From Alkalihalobacillus sp. LMS6 (GTDB lineage Bacteria; Bacillota; Bacilli; Bacillales; Bacillaceae_D), in the NCBI RefSeq assembly GCF_024362765.1, contig NZ_CP093302.1, forward strand, positions 740,001-804,000: a stretch of 64,000 bases of DNA, read 5' to 3'. The notes beneath the pieces were generated by a model that worked only from the letters and a program-made list of their open reading frames with translations, ran no database searches and had not been told where the DNA came from. Both the position numbers and the translations under genes were made by a program. Positions 34,087-43,123 of the stretch are shown here, one piece after another (the first letter of the stretch is position 1; each line of letters opens with the position of its first letter).

Positions 34087-35739
34087 GTGTCAAAAAAATG
34101 GTGGAAAGAAGCGGTATGCTATCAAGTCTATCCGCGTAGTTTTTACGATGCGAATGGAGACGGCATCGGTGATTTAAGAGGAGTTATTGAAAAGCTAGAT
34201 TACTTGCAGTGGATGGGCATTGATGTGATCTGGATGAGCCCGATGTATGATTCGCCTAACGACGATAATGGATACGATATTCGAGATTATAAAGCGATTA
34301 TGAATGAGTTTGGTACAATGGCTGATTTTGATGAGTTGCTTGAAGAAGTGCATTCAAGAGGGATGAAGCTTATTATCGACCTCGTCATTAATCATACGTC
34401 TGATGAGCACGAATGGTTTGTTGAATCTCGTTCATCAAAAGAAAATGAAAAGAGAGATTGGTATATTTGGCGCGATGCCAAAGAAGATGGGAGCGAGCCG
34501 AATAACTGGGCTTCTATTTTTAACGGTCCGGCTTGGGAGTGGGACGAAGCGACGCAACAATACTATATGCATATTTTTTCGACGAAACAACCTGATGTAA
34601 ATTGGGAAAATCCAGATGTGCGTGCGGCTCTCTACGAGACGATGAACTGGTGGATGGATAAAGGTATTGATGGCTTCCGTGTTGATGCGATTAGCCATAT
34701 TAAAAAAGTAGACGGGTTTCCAGATATGCCGAATCCAAATAACGAGCCCTATGTTGATTCATTTGATGGACATATGAATCGACCAGGGATTCACGAGTAT
34801 TTACAAGAAATGAAAGAGAATACCCTTGATCAGTATGATGTCTTTACTGTTGGCGAAGCAAATGGCGTTCGAATGGAAAATCCTGATGATGTAGCGGCGT
34901 GGGTAGGAGAGCAGCATGGTGTGTTCAATATGGTATTCCAGTTTGAACATTTAGGTCTTTGGAGTAAAGATCGTGAACAGAAATTAAATGTTCCGGCTGT
35001 GAAAGAAGCGCTATCGAAATGGCAATACGGGCTGGAAGGTCTTGGTTGGAATGCATTATTTATTGAGAATCACGATCAAACAAGAGTTGTATCATCATGG
35101 GGCAATGATGAAGAATATTGGGCTCGCTGTGCAAAAGCACTTGGAACGATGTACTTCTTTATGAAGGGAACGCCTTTTATTTATCAAGGTCAAGAAATTG
35201 GCATGACGAACGTTCAATTTGACTCGATTGATGATTATGATGATGTCTCGATGCGTAATTTTTATAAACAAGAGATGGATAAAGGCGTCCCTCATGAAGA
35301 GATTATGCCAGTGATTTGGGAATCAGGAAGAGACAACTCACGTACACCACTACAATGGAATAAGAGCAAAAACGGTGGATTTAGTACAGCGGATCGCACG
35401 TGGATGAAAGTGAATCCGAATTATACGAGCATTAACATCGAGAAGCAGCAGGATGATCCTGATTCAATTTTAAGCTACTATCGAAAAATGATTGAAGTTC
35501 GGAAGCAATTTGATACACTAGTATATGGAAACTATGAATTACTCGATACCGATGACAATGTGTTTGCATACGAAAGAAAAAGCCAGAACGAAACAATTAC
35601 CATTGTCGTCAACTTATCTGAAAATGAACGAGCGCTTCCTGTCATTAAAGATGATGAACTTCTTTTAACTAATGTGGATTCGGAAGCGAGCGGCACGTTA
35701 TTACCTTACGAGGCGCGTGTCTACCGTACAAAAAAATAA
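34087..35739 (+). CDS. GH13 alpha-glucosidase (oligo-1,6-/exo-1,4-glucosidase type)
   Basis: This cytosolic GH13 enzyme of about 550 residues has the barrel regions IDLVINHTSDEHEWF, GFRVDAISHI (nucleophile Asp about 200), VGEANG (acid/base Glu) and ENHDQTR. The QPDVNW segment is typical of subfamily 31. The residue after the nucleophile is alanine, where isomaltases have valine; this position has been linked to 1,4- versus 1,6-preference, so maltose-type activity is plausible. GTG 34087 is preferred over TTG 34081 because AGGAG lies at 34073-34077. It completes the import, ring-opening and hydrolysis route with the neighbouring cyclomaltodextrinase. Confidence 0.88.
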   Translation: MSKKWWKEAVCYQVYPRSFYDANGDGIGDLRGVIEKLDYLQWMGIDVIWMSPMYDSPNDDNGYDIRDYKAIMNEFGTMADFDELLEEVHSRGMKLIIDLVINHTSDEHEWFVESRSSKENEKRDWYIWRDAKEDGSEPNNWASIFNGPAWEWDEATQQYYMHIFSTKQPDVNWENPDVRAALYETMNWWMDKGIDGFRVDAISHIKKVDGFPDMPNPNNEPYVDSFDGHMNRPGIHEYLQEMKENTLDQYDVFTVGEANGVRMENPDDVAAWVGEQHGVFNMVFQFEHLGLWSKDREQKLNVPAVKEALSKWQYGLEGLGWNALFIENHDQTRVVSSWGNDEEYWARCAKALGTMYFFMKGTPFIYQGQEIGMTNVQFDSIDDYDDVSMRNFYKQEMDKGVPHEEIMPVIWESGRDNSRTPLQWNKSKNGGFSTADRTWMKVNPNYTSINIEKQQDDPDSILSYYRKMIEVRKQFDTLVYGNYELLDTDDNVFAYERKSQNETITIVVNLSENERALPVIKDDELLLTNVDSEASGTLLPYEARVYRTKK

Positions 35740-35778
35740 GCGCGCACGGCGGGACGATGTGAAAAAGGGTGGAGTCTA

Positions 35779-36804
35779 GTGAGTACAATAAAAGATGTGG
35801 CGAAATTAGCAGGGGTGGCACCATCAACTGTTTCAAGGGTGATTGCCGATAGCCCGAAGATTAGCAAGAAGACGAAAGAGCGTGTAAGAGAAATTATGGA
35901 TGAACTCGGTTATTACCCAAACGTCCATGCGCGCAATCTTGTAAATAAAGCAACGAACGTGATCGGCATCATTATGCCAAGTGCATCTTACGCTCCTTTT
36001 CAAAATCCTTTTTTCCCAGAAGTGTTGCGAGGCATTACGGCGCAAGCAAATGAAGACAAGTATGGTCTATACTTTTCAACGGGTCAAACGGAAGAAGATA
36101 TTTTAGAAGAAGTGAAAGAGATGGTTCATAGTCAACGTGTAGATGGCATCATTTTGCTTTATTCTACAACCAACGATCCGATTATTCCTTTTTTACTTAA
36201 AGAGAAATGTCCGTTTGTCGTAGTTGGACGTCCTCCTGAACAATATGAGCATATCGTTTCGTATGTAAATAATGACAATGTCAAAGCTGCGAGAACGATT
36301 ACGGAATATGTCCTCTTGCTGAGACATGAGCGAATTGGCTTTATTGGTGGCAGAAAAGATGCTTACGTCACCCTTGATCATAAAGAAGGGTTTGAACAGG
36401 CGCTTGATGCTGCAGGGATTGAAATGAATCCTGCTTATGTCGTCTACCATGATGAAATTTTTGATGGTGGGGAACAAGCAGTCATTGAACTGATGGCTCA
36501 AAAAACACCACCAACAGCCGTTGTTGTTGCCGATGATTTAATGGCACTCGGTGTATTACGGATGTTAATGAGTATGGGGTATCGTGTGCCAGAAGACATA
36601 TCGGTAGTGAGTTTTAATAATGTGCTGATGTCAGAACTTTCCACTCCGCCATTAACTACGATGGACATTTATATTTATGAACTAGGCTTTCAAGCAGCCT
36701 CGCTCGTTCGTGAGCAAATAGCTGCTCCGCTAATGGAAGCACAAGCAAGAATTGTTGGTCATAAACTAGTCCGCCGTGCTTCAACAAGTCGAAGAATGGA
36801 TTAA
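35779..36804 (+). CDS. LacI-family regulator of the maltodextrin locus
   Basis: This 341-residue repressor has the LacI helix-turn-helix and hinge (STIKDVAKLAGVAPSTVSRV, RVREIMDELGYYPNVHARNL) and a periplasmic-binding-protein-like ligand domain (GIIMPSAS, VDGIILLYST, RIGFIGGRKD, PTAVVVADDLMALGVLRML). It is MalR-like by position. The three LacI-type operators at 30324-30436 are its probable targets. The start is GTG 35779 after GGGTGGAG. Confidence 0.88.
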   Translation: MSTIKDVAKLAGVAPSTVSRVIADSPKISKKTKERVREIMDELGYYPNVHARNLVNKATNVIGIIMPSASYAPFQNPFFPEVLRGITAQANEDKYGLYFSTGQTEEDILEEVKEMVHSQRVDGIILLYSTTNDPIIPFLLKEKCPFVVVGRPPEQYEHIVSYVNNDNVKAARTITEYVLLLRHERIGFIGGRKDAYVTLDHKEGFEQALDAAGIEMNPAYVVYHDEIFDGGEQAVIELMAQKTPPTAVVVADDLMALGVLRMLMSMGYRVPEDISVVSFNNVLMSELSTPPLTTMDIYIYELGFQAASLVREQIAAPLMEAQARIVGHKLVRRASTSRRMD

Positions 36805-36805
36805 A

Positions 36806-36838
36806 AAACACGCCTCTCATCCAGGGAGGCGTGTTTGC
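36806..36838. terminator. Bidirectional terminator between LacI gene and spoIIP
   Basis: AAACACGCCTC and GAGGCGTGTTT form a perfect 11-bp stem with a nine-base loop between two convergent genes. Confidence 0.85.
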
Positions 36839-36839
36839 T

Positions 36840-37934
36840 TTATTCTTGGATCGTCTCTTTATAATAATCAGCTAGCAGGTCGGCTACAACGTCTGCGCTC
36901 CGCAACGCTTCATCCATCGTGTTGTCAACACCGCCAAATTCAACAAGCATCGCTGTATCAGCAAGGTCTTGATTATAAATGCCGTTACCTTGTGACAAGT
37001 CTTTTTCAAACACACCACGACTCAAGCCAGGGTAAGCTTCTTCAATTAGGTTATGAAACTCCTTAGCGGTCGCTAATTGTGCATCTGCGTTTGGATGGGC
37101 CGTACCTACAACGAAAAAGACACGTGCATATGTTTCGTTGTTAATCGTTACGGCTGTTACATCTCGACGTACTGAATCTCTGTGGAAGTCGAGCAGGAGA
37201 TCATACTGCTGCGTTTCTAGTTTTTCTTCAATAATTTGTCGTGAAGCGGTGTAATAATTACTCATATTACGTTCTGCCATATAGGCGTTCATATTCGTCT
37301 TATCTACATCGGCTACAATGCCGTGATTGGAAAGCCTGTCCGCAAAATGTTTTCCAACATTAATGATGTTTAATTCAGGATCACTGGAAATGGCTTGATC
37401 TGCATTTTCAGCTCCTTCTAGACCAAGTTCAGGTAAGAACGATTCATAGCTATGGGTGTGGTAAATGAGCACAGATGGTTCTTGATCCTCAGCTGCTCTT
37501 TCAGTCGATTCTTCCTCTTCATTTGGGTGTTGCTTGGCTAGTTCAGCTAAAGAATCTTCAGGAGGCAATGTTTCTCTTGGCATGTTCGTCACATCCGTAC
37601 CTTGACCAGCAAGTGCAATTCTTGTATCAAATGCTGCCATGGCAGGGATTCCTTGTGACAGAAGAGATAATGGATGGTTAAAATCTAAATTCGTTGCTGC
37701 ATTCATAAAGAAATTGCTTACCGATTTGGCTTCAAACTCATCTGGAAGTGCTTGTTTGTATAAAGGGTTTTCCATAGAAATAAGGTGGAGCAAATCAACC
37801 CCTTCTAAAGGAGAAACCATATCATTTAACCCTCGGTTATACCAGGTTTGATTTGTCGCTAAAATACTAATAATAAGTAATGTCGATAGAAGCATAATGG
37901 AGAGGCTTCCTAACCATTTCATTACGTCATTCAC
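36840..37934 (-). CDS. spoIIP: Stage II sporulation protein P (peptidoglycan amidase/endopeptidase)
   Basis: This 364-residue protein has one N-terminal membrane anchor (LSIMLLSTLLIISILA) and the SpoIIP amidase domain. Catalytic/zinc motifs are VLIYHTHSYESF, LLLDFHRDSV and the glutamate in AMLVEFGGVDNT. SpoIIP cleaves septal peptidoglycan during engulfment together with SpoIID and SpoIIM. GTG 37934 follows AAGGAAGGTGA. A SigmaE-type promoter lies at 37960-37988. The usual gpr neighbour is not here, so this may be a second SpoIIP paralogue. Confidence 0.9.
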   Translation of the reverse strand: MNDVMKWLGSLSIMLLSTLLIISILATNQTWYNRGLNDMVSPLEGVDLLHLISMENPLYKQALPDEFEAKSVSNFFMNAATNLDFNHPLSLLSQGIPAMAAFDTRIALAGQGTDVTNMPRETLPPEDSLAELAKQHPNEEEESTERAAEDQEPSVLIYHTHSYESFLPELGLEGAENADQAISSDPELNIINVGKHFADRLSNHGIVADVDKTNMNAYMAERNMSNYYTASRQIIEEKLETQQYDLLLDFHRDSVRRDVTAVTINNETYARVFFVVGTAHPNADAQLATAKEFHNLIEEAYPGLSRGVFEKDLSQGNGIYNQDLADTAMLVEFGGVDNTMDEALRSADVVADLLADYYKETIQE

Positions 37935-37959
37935 AACAAGATCACCTTCCTTGTTCTCT

Positions 37960-37988
37960 ACTCTATGAAACTGTAAACGAAAATATCA
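37960..37988 (-). promoter_or_regulatory. SigmaE-type promoter of spoIIP
   Basis: On the minus strand TGATATT, a 14-base spacer and CATAGAGT match the SigmaE pattern KMATATT-N14-CATACAMT at most positions. This fits mother-cell expression. Confidence 0.7.
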
Positions 37989-38346
37989 CTTGAAAATTAG
38001 GGAAGAGAATGGACAAAGGCATCAAAAAGAAGATACAGATTTAATCGAAGTAATGGAGAGTGGCTTCAAGAAAGACATAAACAAAAGGGGAGAAGCGGTG
38101 TACGGGCTTGATTCTACTAGAAAATATAGTGAATGGAACTAGTGTGTGTATGTAAACCTTATTTTTCTCATATGTCTCCCTCGTTAGCGCCGATGGCGAC
38201 CCCAACGGGAAAAGCAACAATCCGAAAATCCGAGAGTGATGTTACCGAAGGAATTGAACGTTCCCATTTTCGGATATAGGATGACAGTTTATAGATAGAC
38301 CTAATTAGATTAAAGAAGGCGTTACACAAAGATGTGGACTTGACTC
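37989..38346. other. Intergenic region with short open frames and an inverted repeat
   Basis: No recognised gene lies here. Two short plus-strand frames exist: TTG 37990 to 38142 (50 codons, hydrophilic) and ATG 38172 to 38279 (35 codons, MSPSLAPMATPTGKATIRK...), neither with a ribosome site. ATCCGAAAAT (38220-38229) and ATTTTCGGAT (38266-38275) are perfect 10-bp inverted arms 36 bases apart. The second frame may be a remnant or a mobile-repeat scar. Confidence 0.4.
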
Positions 38347-38381
38347 AAAAAAAGAGCAACATAGCGTAAGCCATGTCGCCC
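38347..38381 (-). terminator. Terminator of the second sugar ABC operon
   Basis: On the minus strand GCGACATGGC and GCTATGTTGC pair (with G-U pairs) around a short loop and are followed by a seven-base T run. Confidence 0.75.
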
Positions 38382-38391
38382 TTATGGTAGA

Positions 38392-39234
38392 CTATCCTTT
38401 TACGGCTCCAGAAGTTAGCGCGCCAACAATATAACGCTGGAGAAGCAAGAATAAGATAATGACAGGTACAATAGACATAATGCTACCTGCTGCTAAATAA
38501 TGTGTGGTAATTTGAGCTTGGGTAGACTGCAAATTCACGACACCAACAGATACAGGATAGAGAGCGGCATCGTCAATTAAGATAAACGGGATGACAAATT
38601 GAGACCAGCTTTGGACAGACACGAGAATGACAACAGATATAATCCCTGGTCGTGCCACTGGTAACAGAATCTTGGTTAAAAGCTGCCATTTTGTACAGCC
38701 ATCAATAATAGCGGCCTCATCCATTTGTTCTGGAAGCGTGTCAAAATAATTTTTCATAAACCATGTAGCAAGAGGGAGCACAACGGCTACATAGATTGCT
38801 AGAATGATAAGAAAATTATTGAGAAGGTCCCAGTTTGCAAATAAACGATACAACGGAATTGAAATCACGACAGCAGAAATCATTTGTGTCATAAGCACAA
38901 TCATGAGAAAAGCGCCTTTTCCTCGCATTTTAAATCGTGATAACGCGAATGCGGCAGGAAGTGCTATGAGCAAAGTGAAAAGAACTGTTAATACAACGAG
39001 TCGAAATGAATTCCATAAATACGTTAAGACAGGGGTTGTTTGTAACACTTGTAAATAATTTTCGACCTGCCAGCTCGATGGCCAAAGTGAAGGCGGGACT
39101 TCAAACAATTCACTTTGCGTTTTAAGCGAGACAGAGCCGACCCAAAACAACGGGAATAAAAAGATGACGACAACGAAGAAATATGCGGCGTATAACCCTG
39201 CTTTCAAGAGACGTTCTTTCTTTTTTGGTGTCAT
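38392..39234 (-). CDS. Sugar ABC transporter permease, MalG-type
   Basis: This permease of about 280 residues has six hydrophobic segments and the EAA loop MDEAAIIDGCTKWQLLTKIL. It ends in VGALTSGAVKG. ATG 39234 overlaps the preceding permease stop and has GAGGTG seven bases upstream. It is the last gene of a three-gene system without an ATPase. Confidence 0.9.
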   Translation of the reverse strand: MTPKKKERLLKAGLYAAYFFVVVIFLFPLFWVGSVSLKTQSELFEVPPSLWPSSWQVENYLQVLQTTPVLTYLWNSFRLVVLTVLFTLLIALPAAFALSRFKMRGKGAFLMIVLMTQMISAVVISIPLYRLFANWDLLNNFLIILAIYVAVVLPLATWFMKNYFDTLPEQMDEAAIIDGCTKWQLLTKILLPVARPGIISVVILVSVQSWSQFVIPFILIDDAALYPVSVGVVNLQSTQAQITTHYLAAGSIMSIVPVIILFLLLQRYIVGALTSGAVKG

Positions 39235-40157
39235 CAATTCTCACCTCGTTTTCCTAATACTCGTAAGTAAATTAAAGTCATGACAATGTTGATTGTTAAG
39301 AGCACGACTGAAGTAGCGGCACCGACACCTAAGTTAAATTCTTGGAAAATCGATGTATAAATACTTAAAGCTATCACTTCGGTGCTGTTTCCTGGACCAC
39401 CTTGGGTGAGTGCCATCACCATATCAAATGTATTAAACGTATCAATGGAAATAATAATTAAATTGACGAGAACGATAGGAGCGATGGCTGGAATAATCAC
39501 GTTCTTTAATCGCTGAAAGGGACCGGCTCCATCAATTTTGGCAGCTTCAAGTACATCTTTTGATACGGTTTGTAAGCCTGCATACATGAGAATCATACTG
39601 AAAGCTGTACCGCGCCAGACATTCGCAAGGGTGACTGAAAGGAGTGCCATTGTCGGATCAGATAAAAAGGTAATCGGCCCAAGACCGACGAGAGACAGAA
39701 AGTAATTCAAAATTCCAGCCTGTGTTTCCGTGTAAAGCATTTCAAAGATAATCCCAATGACTACCCCGGGAATCGCCCATGCAACAAGGACCGATGTACG
39801 GACGATAACTGTACCGCGTAAGTTTAATTCTTCTCCTCTAACAATGAGAAGTGCAACGATAAACCCGAAGAATAACTGTAGGACGACGCTGAAAAAAACA
39901 AAGAATCCAGTCGTACCAAGCATTGAAAAGAAACCAGGTAACGTAAATAAACGAACGTACGACTCTAGTGTGTAGTCAAATTCTGGGTCTACTAAGTTCA
40001 TATCTGTAAAGCTCATCCGAATAATCTCAATAACTGGATAAAGAAAAATGGCCGCTAATAAGAGAGTTAGTGGAATAAGCCATGGATAAGGGGTATCTGA
40101 AAACCTTCGTTTCTTTCGTTTTGAAGCAGTCATGGTTGTTTTTGTTTCTGGCTTCAT
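39234..40157 (-). CDS. Sugar ABC transporter permease, MalF/UgpA-type
   Basis: This 307-residue permease has a basic N terminus, six hydrophobic segments and the EAA loop LEAAKIDGAGPFQRLKNVIIP. Its start overlaps the binding-protein stop and its stop overlaps the next start, so the three genes are coupled. Confidence 0.9.
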   Translation of the reverse strand: MKPETKTTMTASKRKKRRFSDTPYPWLIPLTLLLAAIFLYPVIEIIRMSFTDMNLVDPEFDYTLESYVRLFTLPGFFSMLGTTGFFVFFSVVLQLFFGFIVALLIVRGEELNLRGTVIVRTSVLVAWAIPGVVIGIIFEMLYTETQAGILNYFLSLVGLGPITFLSDPTMALLSVTLANVWRGTAFSMILMYAGLQTVSKDVLEAAKIDGAGPFQRLKNVIIPAIAPIVLVNLIIISIDTFNTFDMVMALTQGGPGNSTEVIALSIYTSIFQEFNLGVGAATSVVLLTINIVMTLIYLRVLGKRGEN

Positions 40158-41440
40158 TCCTCATCCTCCATTCCGAACGTGACGATTTCCCAAGCGTCTT
40201 CGAGTGCTTCTTCTGGAGTTTTACTTCCTGATACAACTTGAGAGATGGCCGTTTGTAATTGAACAGAAACGGTATTGTAAACGAGTTCTGGTGGACGCGG
40301 TTGCCCCTCATCTTCTAAAATATCTTGAAATTCAGCGATAAATGGAATCGGTTCGTATTCAGAGGACTCATAAACGGATTGGCGAACGGGCATGGAGCCA
40401 TCACGGGTAGTAAAGCGAGCCATTCCTGTTTCTCCAACATACGTGCGCTGTAAATAATCAAACGCAGCTCGCTGTTTCTCAGGGTCTTCAGTAAAAATAC
40501 CAAACGCCCAACCACCAACGGTTGTCGTATGTTCTCCACCTTCTATGTAGGGAAGGGACGCAACATCCCAATGCTCAAACTCATCGCCTAAAATATCTTG
40601 AAAGGTGTTAATCTGCCAACTGCCTGGATAAAGCATTTTGACTAAACCAGTAGAAATTTCGGCATTTCCGTCATTTTCTTCACCATTAGTCGCCATCCGC
40701 TGTGAAATGGCACCAGACTCTACGCCTTCATGAATAGAAGTGAACACATTAAGCATGTGGTCACGATTCTCTTCATTATAAAAAGCAGGTCGACCTTCTT
40801 CGTCAATGAGCTCGCCTCCTTGTCCCCAAAAGAGTGGCCATAAACTTGTTACAGCAGTTCCTTCTCCAACGCCAAGAGGGAGAGTTAATCCTTCAAATCC
40901 TTGATCGACTAAATCGTGAGAAATCTCCATCGCTTCTTCCCATGTAGTAGGTGGTTCTGGAACATAGCGGGTATCATAAAACACATAGCGAATATCTGTA
41001 CTTAAATACAATCCATAGACTTGACCATCGTCACCGATCATTACTTCTCGTGCGAAAGGTAAGAAATCGTTGATATCCATATCAAATTCTTCCATCAGTT
41101 CGTCGAGAGGCTGTAAGTAGTCTTCAAATCGTTCAATCGCGTACCCATCAATAAGCGCAAAGTCAGGGGCTTGTCCACGAGTCGCTTGTTCTTGTAAACG
41201 TGCCATCGCTTCGTCAATATTTGAAGTGTGAATACTATGTTGCATTGAAAAGTCGTACTCTTCTTCAATCGCATGAATATTTTCTTGCACGTATGTACTC
41301 ATCTCTTCATCTGGAGCATCTGGAGAAGAGTCAGAACCAGTAATCCATGTAATCGTTTCGTCATCGGCAGCTGTTGTGCAGCCACTAAAAAATAAGAGAA
41401 AGCAGCCGGTTATGAAACACTGTTGTTTTTTGCTGGACAT
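40154..41440 (-). CDS. Sugar ABC transporter solute-binding lipoprotein
   Basis: This lipoprotein of about 428 residues has lipobox FSGC (MSSKKQQCFITGCFLLFFSGC). It is family 1 extracellular binding-protein-like: ITWITGSDSSPDAPDEEM, RGQAPDFALIDGYAIERF, VYGLYLSTDIRYVFYDT, YPGSWQINTF. ATG 41440 has AAGGAGG seven bases upstream. The frame is open to 41524, but that part contains the promoter. The sugar is not identifiable. The cre-like site over the promoter suggests glucose repression. Confidence 0.88.
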   Translation of the reverse strand: MSSKKQQCFITGCFLLFFSGCTTAADDETITWITGSDSSPDAPDEEMSTYVQENIHAIEEEYDFSMQHSIHTSNIDEAMARLQEQATRGQAPDFALIDGYAIERFEDYLQPLDELMEEFDMDINDFLPFAREVMIGDDGQVYGLYLSTDIRYVFYDTRYVPEPPTTWEEAMEISHDLVDQGFEGLTLPLGVGEGTAVTSLWPLFWGQGGELIDEEGRPAFYNEENRDHMLNVFTSIHEGVESGAISQRMATNGEENDGNAEISTGLVKMLYPGSWQINTFQDILGDEFEHWDVASLPYIEGGEHTTTVGGWAFGIFTEDPEKQRAAFDYLQRTYVGETGMARFTTRDGSMPVRQSVYESSEYEPIPFIAEFQDILEDEGQPRPPELVYNTVSVQLQTAISQVVSGSKTPEEALEDAWEIVTFGMEDEE

Positions 41441-41495
41441 ACAAACGCCTCCTTCTTGGATTCCATGAATCAATACTGTATTTCCACTTATCAAA

Positions 41496-41524
41496 ATGGT
41501 ATCGTTTTCATAAAATGATGTCAA
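41496..41524 (-). promoter_or_regulatory. Promoter with overlapping cre site
   Basis: On the minus strand TTGACA, a 17-base spacer and TACCAT form the promoter. TGAAAACGATACCA (41497-41510) matches the cre consensus TGWAANCGNTNWCA at 13 of 14 positions and covers the -10. CcpA binding would block transcription. Confidence 0.75.
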
Positions 41525-41585
41525 ATCATATCGAATTTTCTTTATTTTATAGTAAAAATAATCTATTTTAAATTGAGTGGAAAAT

Positions 41586-41599
41586 TGTAAACGGCTTCC
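41586..41599 (+). promoter_or_regulatory. Second cre-like site
   Basis: TGTAAACGGCTTCC matches the cre pattern at 12 of 14 positions. It lies between the divergent sugar ABC operon and ktrB. The rest of the 318-base gap (41441-41758) is AT-rich, and I see no gene or riboswitch in it. Confidence 0.45.
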
Positions 41600-41758
41600 T
41601 GTATTGGTGTAAGCATCATTCCTTTTCCACTTGATGACCGTAATCGAGTTATTAAAAAAATAAACACCTGCGGAATCATAATAATTTTTATTGCAATCCT
41701 TTTATGGACAACATAGTATTAGATTCATCTATTAACGTGAAAGAATAAGGAGTCAACT

Positions 41759-43105
41759 ATGAAACGAAAAAAGAGTAATCCTTTTCGAGTGATTCTCTTC
41801 GCATATTTAGTATCAATGCTTGTGTTTAGTTTTCTGCTCTACTTGCCTATTTTCCATGAACCTGGAATTGAACTCTCATACCGGGATGCACTGTTTACGT
41901 CTGTCAGTGCAGTAAGTGTGACGGGGCTTGTGACGATTAACGTAGTGGAAACGTTTAATTGGGGAGGAATTATCGTCTTAGCTCTAGCCATTCAAATGGG
42001 TGGGATTGGAATCATGACTCTCGCGACGTTTGCGTGGATGATGCTCGGACGCCGAATCAATTTATCACAACGTTTGCTTATTATCGTTGATCAAAATCGT
42101 GTGCAAAACCAATTTTCTGGTCTTGTTCGCTTAATGAGTAGCTTAATTGTCATCGCCTTATGTATTGAAGTGACAGGTGCGCTCATTCTTGGTACCTATT
42201 ATTTACAGTTTTTTGATCAGCCCTATGAAGCCTATATCCAAGGCGCGTTTGCATCATTAAGCGCATTTACGAATGCAGGTTTTGATGTAACAGGACAATC
42301 ATTAATTCCATTTGTTGATGATTATTTTGTTCAAGTTATTACGATTTTGCTCATCTTTGCTGGATCGATTGGATTTCCTGTTATCTTGGAATGTATTGAG
42401 TACATAAAAAGTAGGAAACGAACGTTTAAGTTTAGCTTGTTTACAAAACTGACAACGACAACGTATTTTACTGTTTTTATTATTGGAGCCATTGGAATTT
42501 GGCTGCTAGAACGAGATCTTGCGTTTGCGAATCTTAGCTGGCATGAACAAATTTCACAATCAATCTTTTTCTCAGCTACGACGAGAAGCGCAGGCTTATC
42601 AACTGTTGATTTAGCGGCATTCCATGTGCCTGTTCTTTTATTTATGTCGCTATTAATGATGATTGGAGCTAGTCCTTCAAGTGTAGGGGGCGGCATTCGC
42701 ACCACGACTTTAGCGGTGATGATGCTAACGTTACGTAGTTTTGCGACTGGGAAGAAGCATGTACAAGTATTCGGACGGAAAATTCATGAAGAAGACCAAC
42801 AAAAATCATTTGTGGTTTTATCTATTTTTTCGGGACTGTTATTTCTTGCAATCATGCTCATCATGGCATTTGAACAAGATACGAGTATTACGCTTTTACA
42901 AGTATTAGTGGAAACCGCATCTGCGTTTGGAACATGTGGACTTTCTCTAGGCATTACATCTGAATTATCATTGCCAAGTCAAATCGTGTTAATGCTTTTA
43001 ATGATTATTGGGAGAGTAGGCATTATTGCAGTGCTTTTCTCTTTTAGAGGAAATGAACAAAAAGGCAACATACAATATTCAACAGAACGTATTTTAATCG
43101 GTTAA
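41759..43105 (+). CDS. ktrB: Potassium uptake membrane protein KtrB
   Basis: This 448-residue membrane protein has four M1-P-M2 repeats whose filter loops all keep glycine: AVSVTGLVT, FTNAGFDVTG, TTRSAGLSTVD and FGTCGLSLG. It is the ion-translocating subunit of a sodium-dependent Ktr system. The RCK partner follows 18 bases downstream. AATAAGGAG precedes the start. No c-di-AMP riboswitch was recognised upstream. Confidence 0.9.
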   Translation: MKRKKSNPFRVILFAYLVSMLVFSFLLYLPIFHEPGIELSYRDALFTSVSAVSVTGLVTINVVETFNWGGIIVLALAIQMGGIGIMTLATFAWMMLGRRINLSQRLLIIVDQNRVQNQFSGLVRLMSSLIVIALCIEVTGALILGTYYLQFFDQPYEAYIQGAFASLSAFTNAGFDVTGQSLIPFVDDYFVQVITILLIFAGSIGFPVILECIEYIKSRKRTFKFSLFTKLTTTTYFTVFIIGAIGIWLLERDLAFANLSWHEQISQSIFFSATTRSAGLSTVDLAAFHVPVLLFMSLLMMIGASPSSVGGGIRTTTLAVMMLTLRSFATGKKHVQVFGRKIHEEDQQKSFVVLSIFSGLLFLAIMLIMAFEQDTSITLLQVLVETASAFGTCGLSLGITSELSLPSQIVLMLLMIIGRVGIIAVLFSFRGNEQKGNIQYSTERILIG

Positions 43106-43123
43106 ATAGGAGGCGCATCGCAC

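Noticed and set aside
38172-38279. 35-codon frame as a fourth member of the dispersed repeat or small peptide family
   Set aside because: Only very short stretches resemble the other copies and no ribosome site is seen; recorded as intergenic structure only.
41600-41758. Possible c-di-AMP (ydaO) riboswitch before ktrB
   Set aside because: Many Bacillus ktrAB operons have one, but the region is AT-rich and I could not find the conserved GGGG-type core or pairing pattern.
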